Shown: positions 1 through 5,911, counted from the first letter of the stretch. The stretch: 5,911 bases of DNA from a bacterium (GCA_027037155.1 JALWBK010000296.1:1-5911), one strand, 5' to 3'. Notes: a model not told the origin generated them from the sequence alone. Numbers and translations: made by a program.

Positions 1-91
1 ATCTAATAGATTCCAGACCTTGCGGGGATAGCTTTTGGGCAAATGTTCTTCCCATGTGGTCCCAGTCGCCTTTTAGGAAGATGATTCTCAT
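1..91 (-). CDS. Partial CDS, 5' end only; possible histidine-phosphatase-like protein
   Basis: Thirty codons of an open frame are visible before it leaves the window at position 1. The ATG at 91-89 overlaps the TGA of the upstream GGDEF gene (ATGA). A GGAAGG ribosome binding site lies 6 nt upstream, so translation here is well supported. The peptide begins MRIIFLKGDWDHMGR and continues with LSPQGLESIR. A short hydrophobic beta strand followed by an 'LSPQGLESIR' segment resembles the start of SixA/phosphoglycerate-mutase-type histidine phosphatases, where strand 1 leads into RHG and then 'L(T/S)xxGxxQA'. Here the place of RHG reads 'KG', so the catalytic Arg-His would be missing. Thirty residues are too few to assign a family; the existence of the gene is much surer than its function. 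It is probably the fourth or later gene of the glyQ cluster. Confidence 0.55.
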   Translation of the reverse strand, partial: MRIIFLKGDWDHMGRTFAQKLSPQGLESIR

Positions 92-1131
92 TGACAACCT
101 TCCAAGTCAAGCTCTGTGGCTATTCTGTTTTTCCCCATCTTTTTGGCAAGATAGAGTGCTTTATCTGCCCTTGATATTAGAGACAAGATATTGTCATCCT
201 TTCGGGCTTCTGCAATGCCCATGCTGACACCAAGCTTTATCTCTTTATCTTCCCAGAGGATTTTGAGCTTATCTATGTTGTTCTTGATCCTCTCTGCTAT
301 CTTTACCGCATCCTTTAGCGGCAGGGAGACAACGATGGCAAACTCGTCTCCTCCATACCTTGCCACAGCGTCTTCGTCTCTCACACTCTCTTTCAAGAGA
401 AAGCCAAGGGTTCTGAGTACCTGATCCCCAGCAAGATGGCCGTATCTGTCGTTGATCTCTTTGAAGTTGTCGGGATCTATCATGATGAGGCAGAAGGGCT
501 TTCCTAACTGCCTGAGGGTTTCAAGTTTTAGGTTTATTATGCGTTCAAGGGCGGATCTGGTTAGGGTCTGGGTGAGAAAGTCTAACGATGCCTCTTCTAT
601 ATGGAGGGATAGCTTCTCCTGCAGTGAGATTAGCTTCTCTGTGGAGCTTTTGAGAGCATCGCTTAGCTTTCTGTTTTCTTCTCTAAGTTTTCTTATCTCG
701 TCAGTGAGAATCAGCATGAGATCTTTCAGGTTATCTTCCTGAGCGCTCTCTTGTATGTTTGCAAGCTTTTGATCGTATCTTTCCAGATTGTTGACGCAAA
801 AGAGCAGGTTTTTGGTGGACTCGTCCAGTATCTCCTTGGTCTTTTTCTGAAACTTCTGAAACTGCTCAAAGTTGATCTTCGCGTTGAGCTTTGACGCGTA
901 CTGACGACAGAGGTTGGATATTTGCTCGTCTGTGGGGTTCTTTATGCCTTTGTGGAGAAGCTCTCCAAAGGTGAGAAAGAAGAGGGTGTAGTTTTCGGGA
1001 ACTACCGGTATGTTCTTTTCCACCATATACTTAAGGGTTTGTCTCGCTATTTCGGAGATGAGTATGAGATCTTCTCTATCTAACTCCCCCTTATGCGCCT
1101 TATTGATAAGGTGATTCAGTTTTTCTTCCAT
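88..1131 (-). CDS. GGDEF-domain diguanylate cyclase with N-terminal helical domain
   Basis: A 347-residue protein predicted to make cyclic di-GMP from two GTP. The C-terminal GGDEF domain spans about residues 180-340. It has the entry motif DFLTQTLTR (184-192), the metal/nucleotide segment DPDNFKEINDRYGH (219-232) and an intact signature YGGDEF (259-264). An RxxD motif (R251-D254) five residues before the signature is the allosteric product-inhibition I-site, so a feedback-inhibited active cyclase is expected. Residues 1-120 form a predicted helical domain with a 'VEKNIPVVPENYTLFF' segment, of a kind seen in other GGDEF proteins ('IP.TPENY'). Residues about 120-180 are charged and heptad-like, probably a coiled coil for dimerisation. 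No signal peptide or membrane segment is visible, so it should be cytoplasmic. The ATG at 1131 overlaps the end of the CorC-like gene by 16 nt and has a GAAGG ribosome binding site 7 nt upstream. It has no EAL domain. Confidence 0.93.
   Translation of the reverse strand: MEEKLNHLINKAHKGELDREDLILISEIARQTLKYMVEKNIPVVPENYTLFFLTFGELLHKGIKNPTDEQISNLCRQYASKLNAKINFEQFQKFQKKTKEILDESTKNLLFCVNNLERYDQKLANIQESAQEDNLKDLMLILTDEIRKLREENRKLSDALKSSTEKLISLQEKLSLHIEEASLDFLTQTLTRSALERIINLKLETLRQLGKPFCLIMIDPDNFKEINDRYGHLAGDQVLRTLGFLLKESVRDEDAVARYGGDEFAIVVSLPLKDAVKIAERIKNNIDKLKILWEDKEIKLGVSMGIAEARKDDNILSLISRADKALYLAKKMGKNRIATELDLEGCQ
98..103 (-). promoter_or_regulatory. Ribosome binding site of the partial left-edge gene
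   Basis: On the minus strand this reads GGAAGG, followed by a 6-nt spacer and the ATG at 91-89. It lies inside the last codons of the GGDEF gene. It is the main evidence that the partial downstream frame is a real gene and not run-through. Confidence 0.7.
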
Positions 1132-2351
1132 AGGAGAACCTTCACTTTCTTTATTTGCTTCTCATCGCATTCTAACACCTTAAACTTTACATTGCCAACG
1201 GTTAACTCTTCTCCCTTTTTGGGAATTCTGTCAAGGTGGTACATTATCAGGCCTGCAACTGTTTCGTAAAGATCGCTTTTGGGGAGATTGATGCCAAGCG
1301 CCTTTTCTACCTCTTCTATCCGGATGTCACCTGGAACTACGAGAGTGTTATCCTCTAACACCTGAATTTCTGCCTGTTCTCTGGCGAAAAGATCGTACTC
1401 GTCGGCTATCTCGCCTACTAACTCTTCCAGTATGTCTTCCACAGTAATGAGTCCTGTGGCTGCCCCATGCTCGTCCACCACTATGGCTATAGGTGTCTTC
1501 TTTTCGCTCTGCATCTGCTTCAGTACATTCCAGATGGTTTCGGTTTCGGGTACAAACAATGAGTGTCTTTTGTTTATGTACTTTCCTACCTCGTCCTTTA
1601 GAGGCGCGTTTATCAGGTCAAATATGTTCACTATACCTTTGATGTTGTAGATGTGCTCTTCGTACACGGGGAATCTGGTGTATCCTGTGTGCTTTGCGGT
1701 TTCTATAGCGGTTTTTACGGTATGTTTTGTCTCAAGGGTCCTCACTTTAAAGATGGGCTTCATCACATCCTTTGCCCTCTTCTGTTTTAGCGAGAGGATG
1801 GATTTTATGATCTCCTTTTCCTCGACTTTTATGTCTGTCTCCTTTTCTGAGGAGATGAGAGTTGGAAGTTCTTCACGGCTCACGATAAGTTCTCGGGTCA
1901 GTCCTTCCTGACCCAGCAGTCTTAAAAGATGTATGAAGGGAAGGCTTAGGGGGCTAAGAACCTTATACATTATGGCAAAGACGGGAAGCACTTTCTGGGT
2001 GAATAGATAGGGGCGGTTTTTGGCTATGGTTTTGGGAATAGTCTCTCCAAATATGAGGATGAGGGGTGAGAGGATCAGGACAGTGTATAGCTCGTTGTTT
2101 ATTCCAAAGTGCTCTTTTAACACGTAAGTCAAGAAGGCTGAGTTGGTTATAACGCACAGGTTTGTTCCAAGAAGCGTTGTGGCAAGAAGCCTTTCGGTGT
2201 GGTTCAAAAAGAAGCAGGCCCTTGCGTCGGCCTTTCCTTTAACTGGTGGAAGCGAGAGAAAGGCTATCTCTGAGCCGGAAAAGAAGCCCTCCAAAAGCAG
2301 GAGGACGATGGGTACTGTGATTATAAGGTAAAAGGCGGGATCGGCTTCCAT
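1116..2351 (-). CDS. HlyC/CorC-family transporter-like protein (DUF21-CBS-CBS-CorC_HlyC)
   Basis: A 411-residue integral membrane protein of the CNNM/CorC (HlyC/CorC, UPF0053) family, whose members are linked to Mg2+/Co2+ efflux or ion homeostasis. The DUF21 membrane domain covers about residues 7-147. Hydrophobic segments lie at roughly 8-32, 58-78, 88-108 and 118-146, with family motifs FFSGSEIAFLSL (23-34) and GETIPKTIA (102-110). Two CBS domains follow, at about 194-248 (beginning DVMKPIFKV) and 258-312 (containing VVDEHGAATGLITVEDILEELVG). Tandem CBS domains usually bind adenine nucleotides. The C-terminal CorC_HlyC domain runs from about 325 to 405 (GDIRIEEVEKALGINLP, then YETVAGLIMYHLDRIPKKGE). 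Length and domain order are normal. The ATG lies 3 nt after the glyQ stop and has no good Shine-Dalgarno, so translation is probably coupled to glyQ. The transported ion cannot be read from the sequence. Confidence 0.92.
   Translation of the reverse strand: MEADPAFYLIITVPIVLLLLEGFFSGSEIAFLSLPPVKGKADARACFFLNHTERLLATTLLGTNLCVITNSAFLTYVLKEHFGINNELYTVLILSPLILIFGETIPKTIAKNRPYLFTQKVLPVFAIMYKVLSPLSLPFIHLLRLLGQEGLTRELIVSREELPTLISSEKETDIKVEEKEIIKSILSLKQKRAKDVMKPIFKVRTLETKHTVKTAIETAKHTGYTRFPVYEEHIYNIKGIVNIFDLINAPLKDEVGKYINKRHSLFVPETETIWNVLKQMQSEKKTPIAIVVDEHGAATGLITVEDILEELVGEIADEYDLFAREQAEIQVLEDNTLVVPGDIRIEEVEKALGINLPKSDLYETVAGLIMYHLDRIPKKGEELTVGNVKFKVLECDEKQIKKVKVLLWKKN
1139..1143 (-). promoter_or_regulatory. 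Ribosome binding site of the GGDEF gene
   Basis: On the minus strand this reads GAAGG, with a 7-nt spacer to the ATG at 1131-1129. It lies within the last codons of the CorC-like gene and fixes the 16-nt overlap start of the GGDEF gene. Confidence 0.6.
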
Positions 2352-2354
2352 GGG

Positions 2355-3242
2355 TTAGGCGGTACTGAAGGCCTTTTTCTTCAAGAGCGGGTAACCCATC
2401 TCTTCACGCTGTTTGATGTAGGCCTCGGCGCAGAGCCTTGCCAATTTTCTCACCCTTGCGATGTAACTGGTCCTCTCTTTTACGCTTATGGCACTCCTTG
2501 CGTCCAGTATATTGAAGGTGTGGGAACACTTGAGGCAGAAGTCGTAAGCTGGCAGTACCAGTCCCTTTTCTATGAGCCTAAGCCCCTCTTTTTCGTACAT
2601 GTCAAAGAGCTTGAAGTGCATCTCCACATCCGCCTCTTCAAAGTTGAACTTTGAAAACTCAACCTCTCCCTGATGGTGCACATCCCCGTATGTGACGTTA
2701 TCGACCCACTTTAGCTCAAACACGTTGTCAATGCCCTGTATGTACATGGCTATCCTTTCTGTTCCGTAGGTTATCTCAACAGATATGGGATCAAGATCTA
2801 CGCCGCCTGCCTGCTGGAAGTAGGTGAATTGGGTGATTTCCATACCGTCCAGCCATACCTCCCAGCCCAAGCCCCAGGCGCCGAGCGTGGGCGATTCCCA
2901 GTCATCCTCTACAAACCTGATGTCGTGTTTCAAAGGATCTATCCCTAATGCCTTCAGGCTCTCCAGGTACACCTCCTGTATGTCATCGGGAGAGGGTTTG
3001 ATTATTACCTGGAACTGGTAGTAGTGCTGGAGCCTGTTGGGGTTTTCTCCGTACCTTCCGTCAGTGGGACGTCTGGAAGGTTCCACATAAGCCACCTTCC
3101 AAGGCTCTGGACCAAGTACCCTTAGGAATGTGGCAGGGTTCATAGTACCTGCGCCTACCTCTATGTCATAGGGCTGTTGTATCACACACCCGTAATCTGC
3201 CCAGAACTCTTGAAGCTTGAGTATCATCTCCTGAAAATTCAC
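2355..3242 (-). CDS. glyQ: Glycyl-tRNA synthetase alpha subunit
   Basis: A complete 295-residue alpha chain of the bacterial alpha2beta2 glycyl-tRNA synthetase, the class II catalytic subunit that activates glycine with ATP and charges tRNA-Gly in the cytoplasm. The N-terminus ([19 protein letters not shown]) is typical of the family. Family hallmarks include [20 protein letters not shown] (22-41), the motif 2 region [19 protein letters not shown] (57-75), [32 protein letters not shown] (113-144) and the motif 3 segment [11 protein letters not shown] (159-169). The start is a GTG at 3242-3240, supported by a GGAGGT ribosome binding site 4 nt upstream; a later ATG at codon 6 lacks comparable support. 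The next gene downstream is a CorC-like gene after 3 nt, not glyS. The beta subunit must therefore be encoded elsewhere, since both subunits are needed for activity. It is the first gene of the minus-strand cluster. Confidence 0.97.
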   Translation of the reverse strand: MNFQEMILKLQEFWADYGCVIQQPYDIEVGAGTMNPATFLRVLGPEPWKVAYVEPSRRPTDGRYGENPNRLQHYYQFQVIIKPSPDDIQEVYLESLKALGIDPLKHDIRFVEDDWESPTLGAWGLGWEVWLDGMEITQFTYFQQAGGVDLDPISVEITYGTERIAMYIQGIDNVFELKWVDNVTYGDVHHQGEVEFSKFNFEEADVEMHFKLFDMYEKEGLRLIEKGLVLPAYDFCLKCSHTFNILDARSAISVKERTSYIARVRKLARLCAEAYIKQREEMGYPLLKKKAFSTA

Positions 3243-3246
3243 CTTT

Positions 3247-3252
3247 ACCTCC
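3247..3252 (-). promoter_or_regulatory. Ribosome binding site deciding the glyQ GTG start
   Basis: The minus strand reads GGAGGT here, with a 4-nt spacer (AAAG) to the GTG at 3242-3240. This near-perfect Shine-Dalgarno is why the GTG is chosen over the in-frame ATG five codons later. Confidence 0.8.
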
Positions 3253-3304
3253 GTTTAGGGCTTTGCTATAGAGTTAACAGCACTTTATCGGTTCGTCAAC
3301 TATT

Positions 3305-3310
3305 GGAGGG
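3305..3310 (+). promoter_or_regulatory. Ribosome binding site deciding the ApgM-like gene start
   Basis: GGAGGG lies 4 nt before the ATG at 3315-3317. The frame is open upstream as far as 3177, back across the glyQ start, so this site is what fixes the true start. The next in-frame ATG, at 3327, is too far away to use it. Confidence 0.75.
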
Positions 3311-3314
3311 TCAC

Positions 3315-4442
3315 ATGCAGAAGTTGATGGCGGTGGTGTTGGGTGGCGTTGCTGATCACGCCGTTGAGGGATTAGGAAGAAGAACGCCCCTTCAGGTGGC
3401 GAGAACTCCCAATTTGGATCATCTTGCTATGCTTGGTGGATGTGGCCTTTATCATCCCACACTGATTGGAGAACCGGTGACTCCTGATTACTCTCTCTTT
3501 GTTATGTTGGGTAATCCTCCAGAGATTTACCCTGGAAGGGCTGCCTTTGAGGCCGTTGCCAGGGGAGTTAAGCTGGAGGAGGGCAGGATATATCACCTTG
3601 CAGAGCCTGTCTATGTTGAAGATGGTGTTTTGGTTGAGATGAGGCCTTTTGAGTCTGAGGAAGAGGAGGGGGAGTTTTTTGCTTTCCTTTCGGAGAATGT
3701 GGATCATGTGGTGAGACTTGATAAAGGACTGTACCTGGTTATGTCTGAGAGCCACGTTTCCTGCACCCATCCCGGCGTTGCAGGGGCACGGGTTGAGGAT
3801 TCGTGTCTGAGTGATATGGCTAAACTTCCCGAGCAGTGGAGTGGAAACCTCAGGAGGATAGAGAAGGGGCTTCAACCTATAAATAGGCTGCTTTTTTTTG
3901 GGTGTGGCAGGTACACGAGCTTTTCTGGACCTAAGCTTCGGATGAAGCTCTTTTTCTATACAGATTCCATGTTCTTCTACGGTATGATGAAGTGGATGGG
4001 GTGCGAAGCTGTCTTTGAACCCTCTTCTAATATAAGATCTTGGCTAATAGGTGCCTTTTCAAAAGCTGCCAAGATGCTTGGTGATTACGACGGGATCTTT
4101 ATATACACCGATTACATACACAGGTTGAATATTCAGGCCAAGGCGTGGCGTAGGGTAGAGGTGATTGAGGAGATGGATGCTGCCTTTAACATGGTGTTAG
4201 AGAGCATGGTGACTGAGGATATCCTCATTATGGTAACCTCTGATATAACACTTCCCAGTGCTGGCAATAGGCCTTGTTCGGGCTTACCTGTACCAGTGAT
4301 AATTATGGGAGAGGGTGTAAGAAGAGGAGCCAGTGCCAAGTTTGATGAGGCACTGGCCGCCTCCGGTTCGTTGGGCATCTTAAGAGGCAAAGAGCTGCTT
4401 CTCACCCTCCACTCTTACATGGGTTACTTCTGTAGCTTTTAG
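3315..4442 (+). CDS. ApgM-family phosphoglycerate mutase homologue, probably catalytically inactive
   Basis: A 375-residue protein related to archaeal-type cofactor-independent phosphoglycerate mutase (ApgM, alkaline phosphatase superfamily), which normally interconverts 3- and 2-phosphoglycerate using two metal ions. Family identity rests on GRRTPLQVARTPNLDHLA (21-38), LGNPPEIYPGRAAFEAVARGVKL (65-87), LLFFGCG (192-198), VEVIEEMDAA (281-290) and a strong C-terminal match, SGLPVPVIIMGEGVRR with KFDEALAASGSLGILRGKEL (322-361). The catalytic positions differ. The usual DGxAD reads G10-G-V-A-D14, losing the first Asp. The nucleophile motif 'SD.A' reads T56-P57-D58, with proline for serine. The DEAxHD segment reads IHRLNIQA (268-275). 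ADHSTP reads SDITLP (309-314), with His to Ile. The HTGDPVP His is C321. The LLRGAG Arg is F195. The length is slightly below the usual 400 or so. The reading frame is intact and translation signals are good, so it is not a decayed gene. Function is unknown; a regulatory, structural or altered enzymatic role is possible. Confidence 0.85.
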   Translation: MQKLMAVVLGGVADHAVEGLGRRTPLQVARTPNLDHLAMLGGCGLYHPTLIGEPVTPDYSLFVMLGNPPEIYPGRAAFEAVARGVKLEEGRIYHLAEPVYVEDGVLVEMRPFESEEEEGEFFAFLSENVDHVVRLDKGLYLVMSESHVSCTHPGVAGARVEDSCLSDMAKLPEQWSGNLRRIEKGLQPINRLLFFGCGRYTSFSGPKLRMKLFFYTDSMFFYGMMKWMGCEAVFEPSSNIRSWLIGAFSKAAKMLGDYDGIFIYTDYIHRLNIQAKAWRRVEVIEEMDAAFNMVLESMVTEDILIMVTSDITLPSAGNRPCSGLPVPVIIMGEGVRRGASAKFDEALAASGSLGILRGKELLLTLHSYMGYFCSF

Positions 4443-5911
4443 TCTATCTCTTCGTACACTGGTACCTCTATGCCCTGTGATTCCAACTCCTTACGGTAGA
4501 GGTATTTGTTAACGGCATTCAGATATGCTCTTACCGAGGATTCTATGATGTCCACGCTGCTTCCCTTACCAACCACCTCCGTGCCGTTGAACCTCACCCT
4601 CACGGTAACCTCTCCAATGGCGTCTTTACCCTGGGTAACTGCCTTTATCTGATAGGAGAGGAGCTCTCCAGGGATTCCCGTTATCCTATCAATGGCCTTA
4701 TAGGAAGCATCTACTGGGCCGTCCCCTATGGCTGAGTCTTGAAGGATCTCGTCGCTCCTTCTCAGCCTGACCGTAGCGGTTGGTAACAGTTTGTTACCGC
4801 TGGTGGTATGGATGTAGTCCAGTTCATAGGTTTTGACTGGCAGGGAGAATATCTCTTCCTGAGCTATGATCATTATGTCGTCGTCAAAGACATTTTTCTT
4901 CTTATCTGCAAGCACCTTGACCCGTTCAAGGATGCGGTTGAGCTGTTCTTCGGTGATGTCAACAAAGCCTAATTGCTCCAATTTTTGCTTCAGGGCGTGT
5001 CTTCCTGAGTGTTTGCCAAACACGATCTTGCTGGATGGGAAGCCCACGGTCTCTGGCTTCATAATTTCATAGGTGAGTGGGTTCTCAAGTACACCGTGCT
5101 GATGGATACCTGCTTCATGGGCAAAGGCGTTTTTGCCCACTATGGCCTTGTTGGGCTGTACGGAAACACCTGTTACATGGCTTACCAGCCTGCTGGTCCT
5201 GTATATCTCCCGGGTGTTTATGCCTGTGGTGAGTCCAAAATGATCTTTTCTGGTGTGCAGTGCCATCACAATCTCTTCCATGGCAGCATTTCCGGCCCTT
5301 TCACCTATGCCGTTTATGGTACACTCCACCTGCCTTGCCCCCGCTTCAATGGCCGCTAAGGAGTTGGCGACGGCAAGACCAAGGTCGTTGTGGCAGTGAA
5401 CACTCACTACAGCTTTGTCTATGTTGGGAACCTTGTTCATGATGTAGGAGATCTTCTCCTTGAACTCAGAGGGTATGGCGTATCCCACGGTGTCGGGAAT
5501 GTTGACGGTGGTGGCTCCTGCCTTTATCACCTCCTCTATTACCTGACACAGGAAGTCCAGATCGCTTCTGGTGGCATCCTCGGCGGAGAACTCCACATCG
5601 TCGGTGAAGTTTCTTGCAAACTTGACGGCCTCTATGGCTCTGTTGAGAACCTCTTCAGGGTCCATCTTGAGCTTGTACTTCATGTGGATTTCGCTGGTTG
5701 CGATGAAGGTGTGTATGCGTTTTCTCTCTGCAGGTTTCAGGGCCTCTGCACCGATCTCTATGTCCTTTTTCACTGCGCGGCAGAGCCCTGCTATCACAGG
5801 CCCTTTCACCGTTTCGGCGATTCTCTTTACCGACTCAAAGTCTCCTGGGGAAGATGCGGGAAAGCCAGCCTCTATCACGTCTACTCCCAGCCTTGCCAAC
5901 TGTTTGGCCAC
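4439..5911 (-). CDS. leuA: 2-Isopropylmalate synthase, 5'-truncated by window edge
   Basis: 490 codons of LeuA, which condenses acetyl-CoA with 2-oxoisovalerate in the first committed step of leucine biosynthesis. The frame is still open at 5911. About 30 N-terminal residues, including the DTTLRDGEQ motif, lie outside the window; the GTG at the edge is an internal valine (VAKQLARLGVDVIEAGFP), not a start. In visible numbering the TIM-barrel catalytic part has the metal-binding H172-C-H174-N-D motif in SVHCHNDLGLAVANSLAAIEAGA, followed by NGIGERAGNAAMEE (200-213), HEAGIHQHG (265-273) and GKHSGRHAL (299-307). The C-terminal leucine-sensing domain occupies about 375-470, with GDGPVDASYKAID (396-408) and GKGSSVDIIESSVRAYLNAVNK (448-469). 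Full length would be near 520, as for standard bacterial LeuA. These residues favour LeuA over citramalate or homocitrate synthase. Feedback inhibition by leucine is expected. Its TAA shares bases with the stop of the convergent ApgM-like gene. Confidence 0.96.
   Translation of the reverse strand: MAKQLARLGVDVIEAGFPASSPGDFESVKRIAETVKGPVIAGLCRAVKKDIEIGAEALKPAERKRIHTFIATSEIHMKYKLKMDPEEVLNRAIEAVKFARNFTDDVEFSAEDATRSDLDFLCQVIEEVIKAGATTVNIPDTVGYAIPSEFKEKISYIMNKVPNIDKAVVSVHCHNDLGLAVANSLAAIEAGARQVECTINGIGERAGNAAMEEIVMALHTRKDHFGLTTGINTREIYRTSRLVSHVTGVSVQPNKAIVGKNAFAHEAGIHQHGVLENPLTYEIMKPETVGFPSSKIVFGKHSGRHALKQKLEQLGFVDITEEQLNRILERVKVLADKKKNVFDDDIMIIAQEEIFSLPVKTYELDYIHTTSGNKLLPTATVRLRRSDEILQDSAIGDGPVDASYKAIDRITGIPGELLSYQIKAVTQGKDAIGEVTVRVRFNGTEVVGKGSSVDIIESSVRAYLNAVNKYLYRKELESQGIEVPVYEEID

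Larger units (their letters stand above)
3243..3314. promoter_or_regulatory. Divergent promoter region between glyQ and the ApgM-like gene
   Basis: This 72-bp gap is the only sizeable non-coding stretch in the window and must carry start signals for both directions. On the plus strand, TTTACC (3244-3249) and TATAGA (3267-3272) are separated by 17 nt, each matching the sigma-70 -35/-10 consensus at 4 of 6 bases; this -35 would overlap the glyQ ribosome binding site. On the minus strand, TTGACG (plus 3294-3299) is followed after 16 nt by TTAACT (plus 3272-3277), a good -35 with a weak -10. The two -10 boxes would touch, which would make the promoters compete. A GTTAAC palindrome sits at 3273-3278. 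The location is secure; the exact boxes are weak predictions. Confidence 0.45.

Noticed and set aside
191..742. Plus-strand open frames of 77 and 96 codons
   Set aside because: They lie antisense within the GGDEF gene, have serine/leucine-rich shadow composition and lack family motifs or ribosome binding sites.
1432..2331. Several short frames on both strands inside the CorC-like gene
   Set aside because: They are shadows of a well-supported membrane protein gene and show no recognisable domains.
3177..3314. In-frame upstream extension of the ApgM-like gene by 46 codons
   Set aside because: It runs antisense through the glyQ start and the promoter gap, matches nothing of the family N-terminus, and bypasses the GGAGGG site that places the start at 3315.
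3372..3875. Minus-strand frame of 167 codons opposite the ApgM-like gene
   Set aside because: It is the longest shadow in the window but has no motif and no plausible start context, and the sense frame carries clear family signatures.
3876..3899. Small inverted repeat CCTA/TAGG followed by T8, resembling an intrinsic terminator
   Set aside because: The stem is only 4-5 bp with a tiny loop, is separated from the T run by several bases, and lies in mid-gene with family-conserved coding on both sides.
5009..5442. Plus-strand frames of 116 and 60 codons within leuA
   Set aside because: They are antisense to conserved LeuA catalytic sequence; composition is that of a reverse shadow.
5909..5911. 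GTG at the right edge as the leuA start
   Set aside because: LeuA needs about 30 more N-terminal residues including DTTLRDGEQ; the codon is an internal valine at the window boundary.
1..5911. RNA genes, CRISPR arrays, insertion sequences, riboswitches
   Set aside because: No tRNA or rRNA signatures, spaced direct repeats, transposase motifs or terminal inverted repeats were seen, and the only gap longer than a few bases is 72 bp.

Overview
The window is 5.9 kb of dense bacterial chromosome with six genes and almost no non-coding DNA. It shows no RNA gene, mobile element, CRISPR array or long repeat. The base composition is moderate. Arginine is often encoded by AGA/AGG and isoleucine by ATA. 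Genes overlap or nearly touch. Together with an archaeal-type (ApgM-like) phosphoglycerate mutase relative, this suggests a thermophilic bacterium of the Aquificales type (Hydrogenobacter/Thermocrinis/Aquifex-like). That assignment is an inference from style, not a database match.

Layout. On the minus strand, reading from 3242 down to 1, lies a tightly packed gene cluster that is probably one operon. It begins with glyQ (glycyl-tRNA synthetase alpha chain, GTG start behind a strong ribosome binding site). Next, after 3 nt, is a DUF21-CBS-CorC/HlyC membrane protein. A GGDEF diguanylate cyclase follows, overlapping it by 16 nt. Last is the first 30 codons of another gene, with an ATGA start/stop overlap, running off the left edge. 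That fragment looks faintly like a histidine phosphatase N-terminus without its RHG motif. On the plus strand, diverging from glyQ across a 72-bp gap, is a 375-residue ApgM-family protein (3315-4442). On the minus strand at the right edge is leuA (2-isopropylmalate synthase), lacking about 30 N-terminal residues. It converges on the ApgM-like gene so closely that their stop codons share bases.

Gene relations. The genes cover unrelated housekeeping jobs: tRNA charging, membrane/ion homeostasis, c-di-GMP signalling and leucine biosynthesis. The operon structure is what links the minus-strand set. The two genes flanking the 72-bp gap, glyQ and the ApgM-like gene, probably have back-to-back promoters in it.

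The most notable item is the ApgM-like protein. The family fold is recognisable from end to end, but the residues that normally bind the two metals, the catalytic serine and the substrate-binding arginine appear to be replaced. It is therefore probably a maintained pseudoenzyme or an enzyme with a changed function, rather than a working glycolytic mutase.
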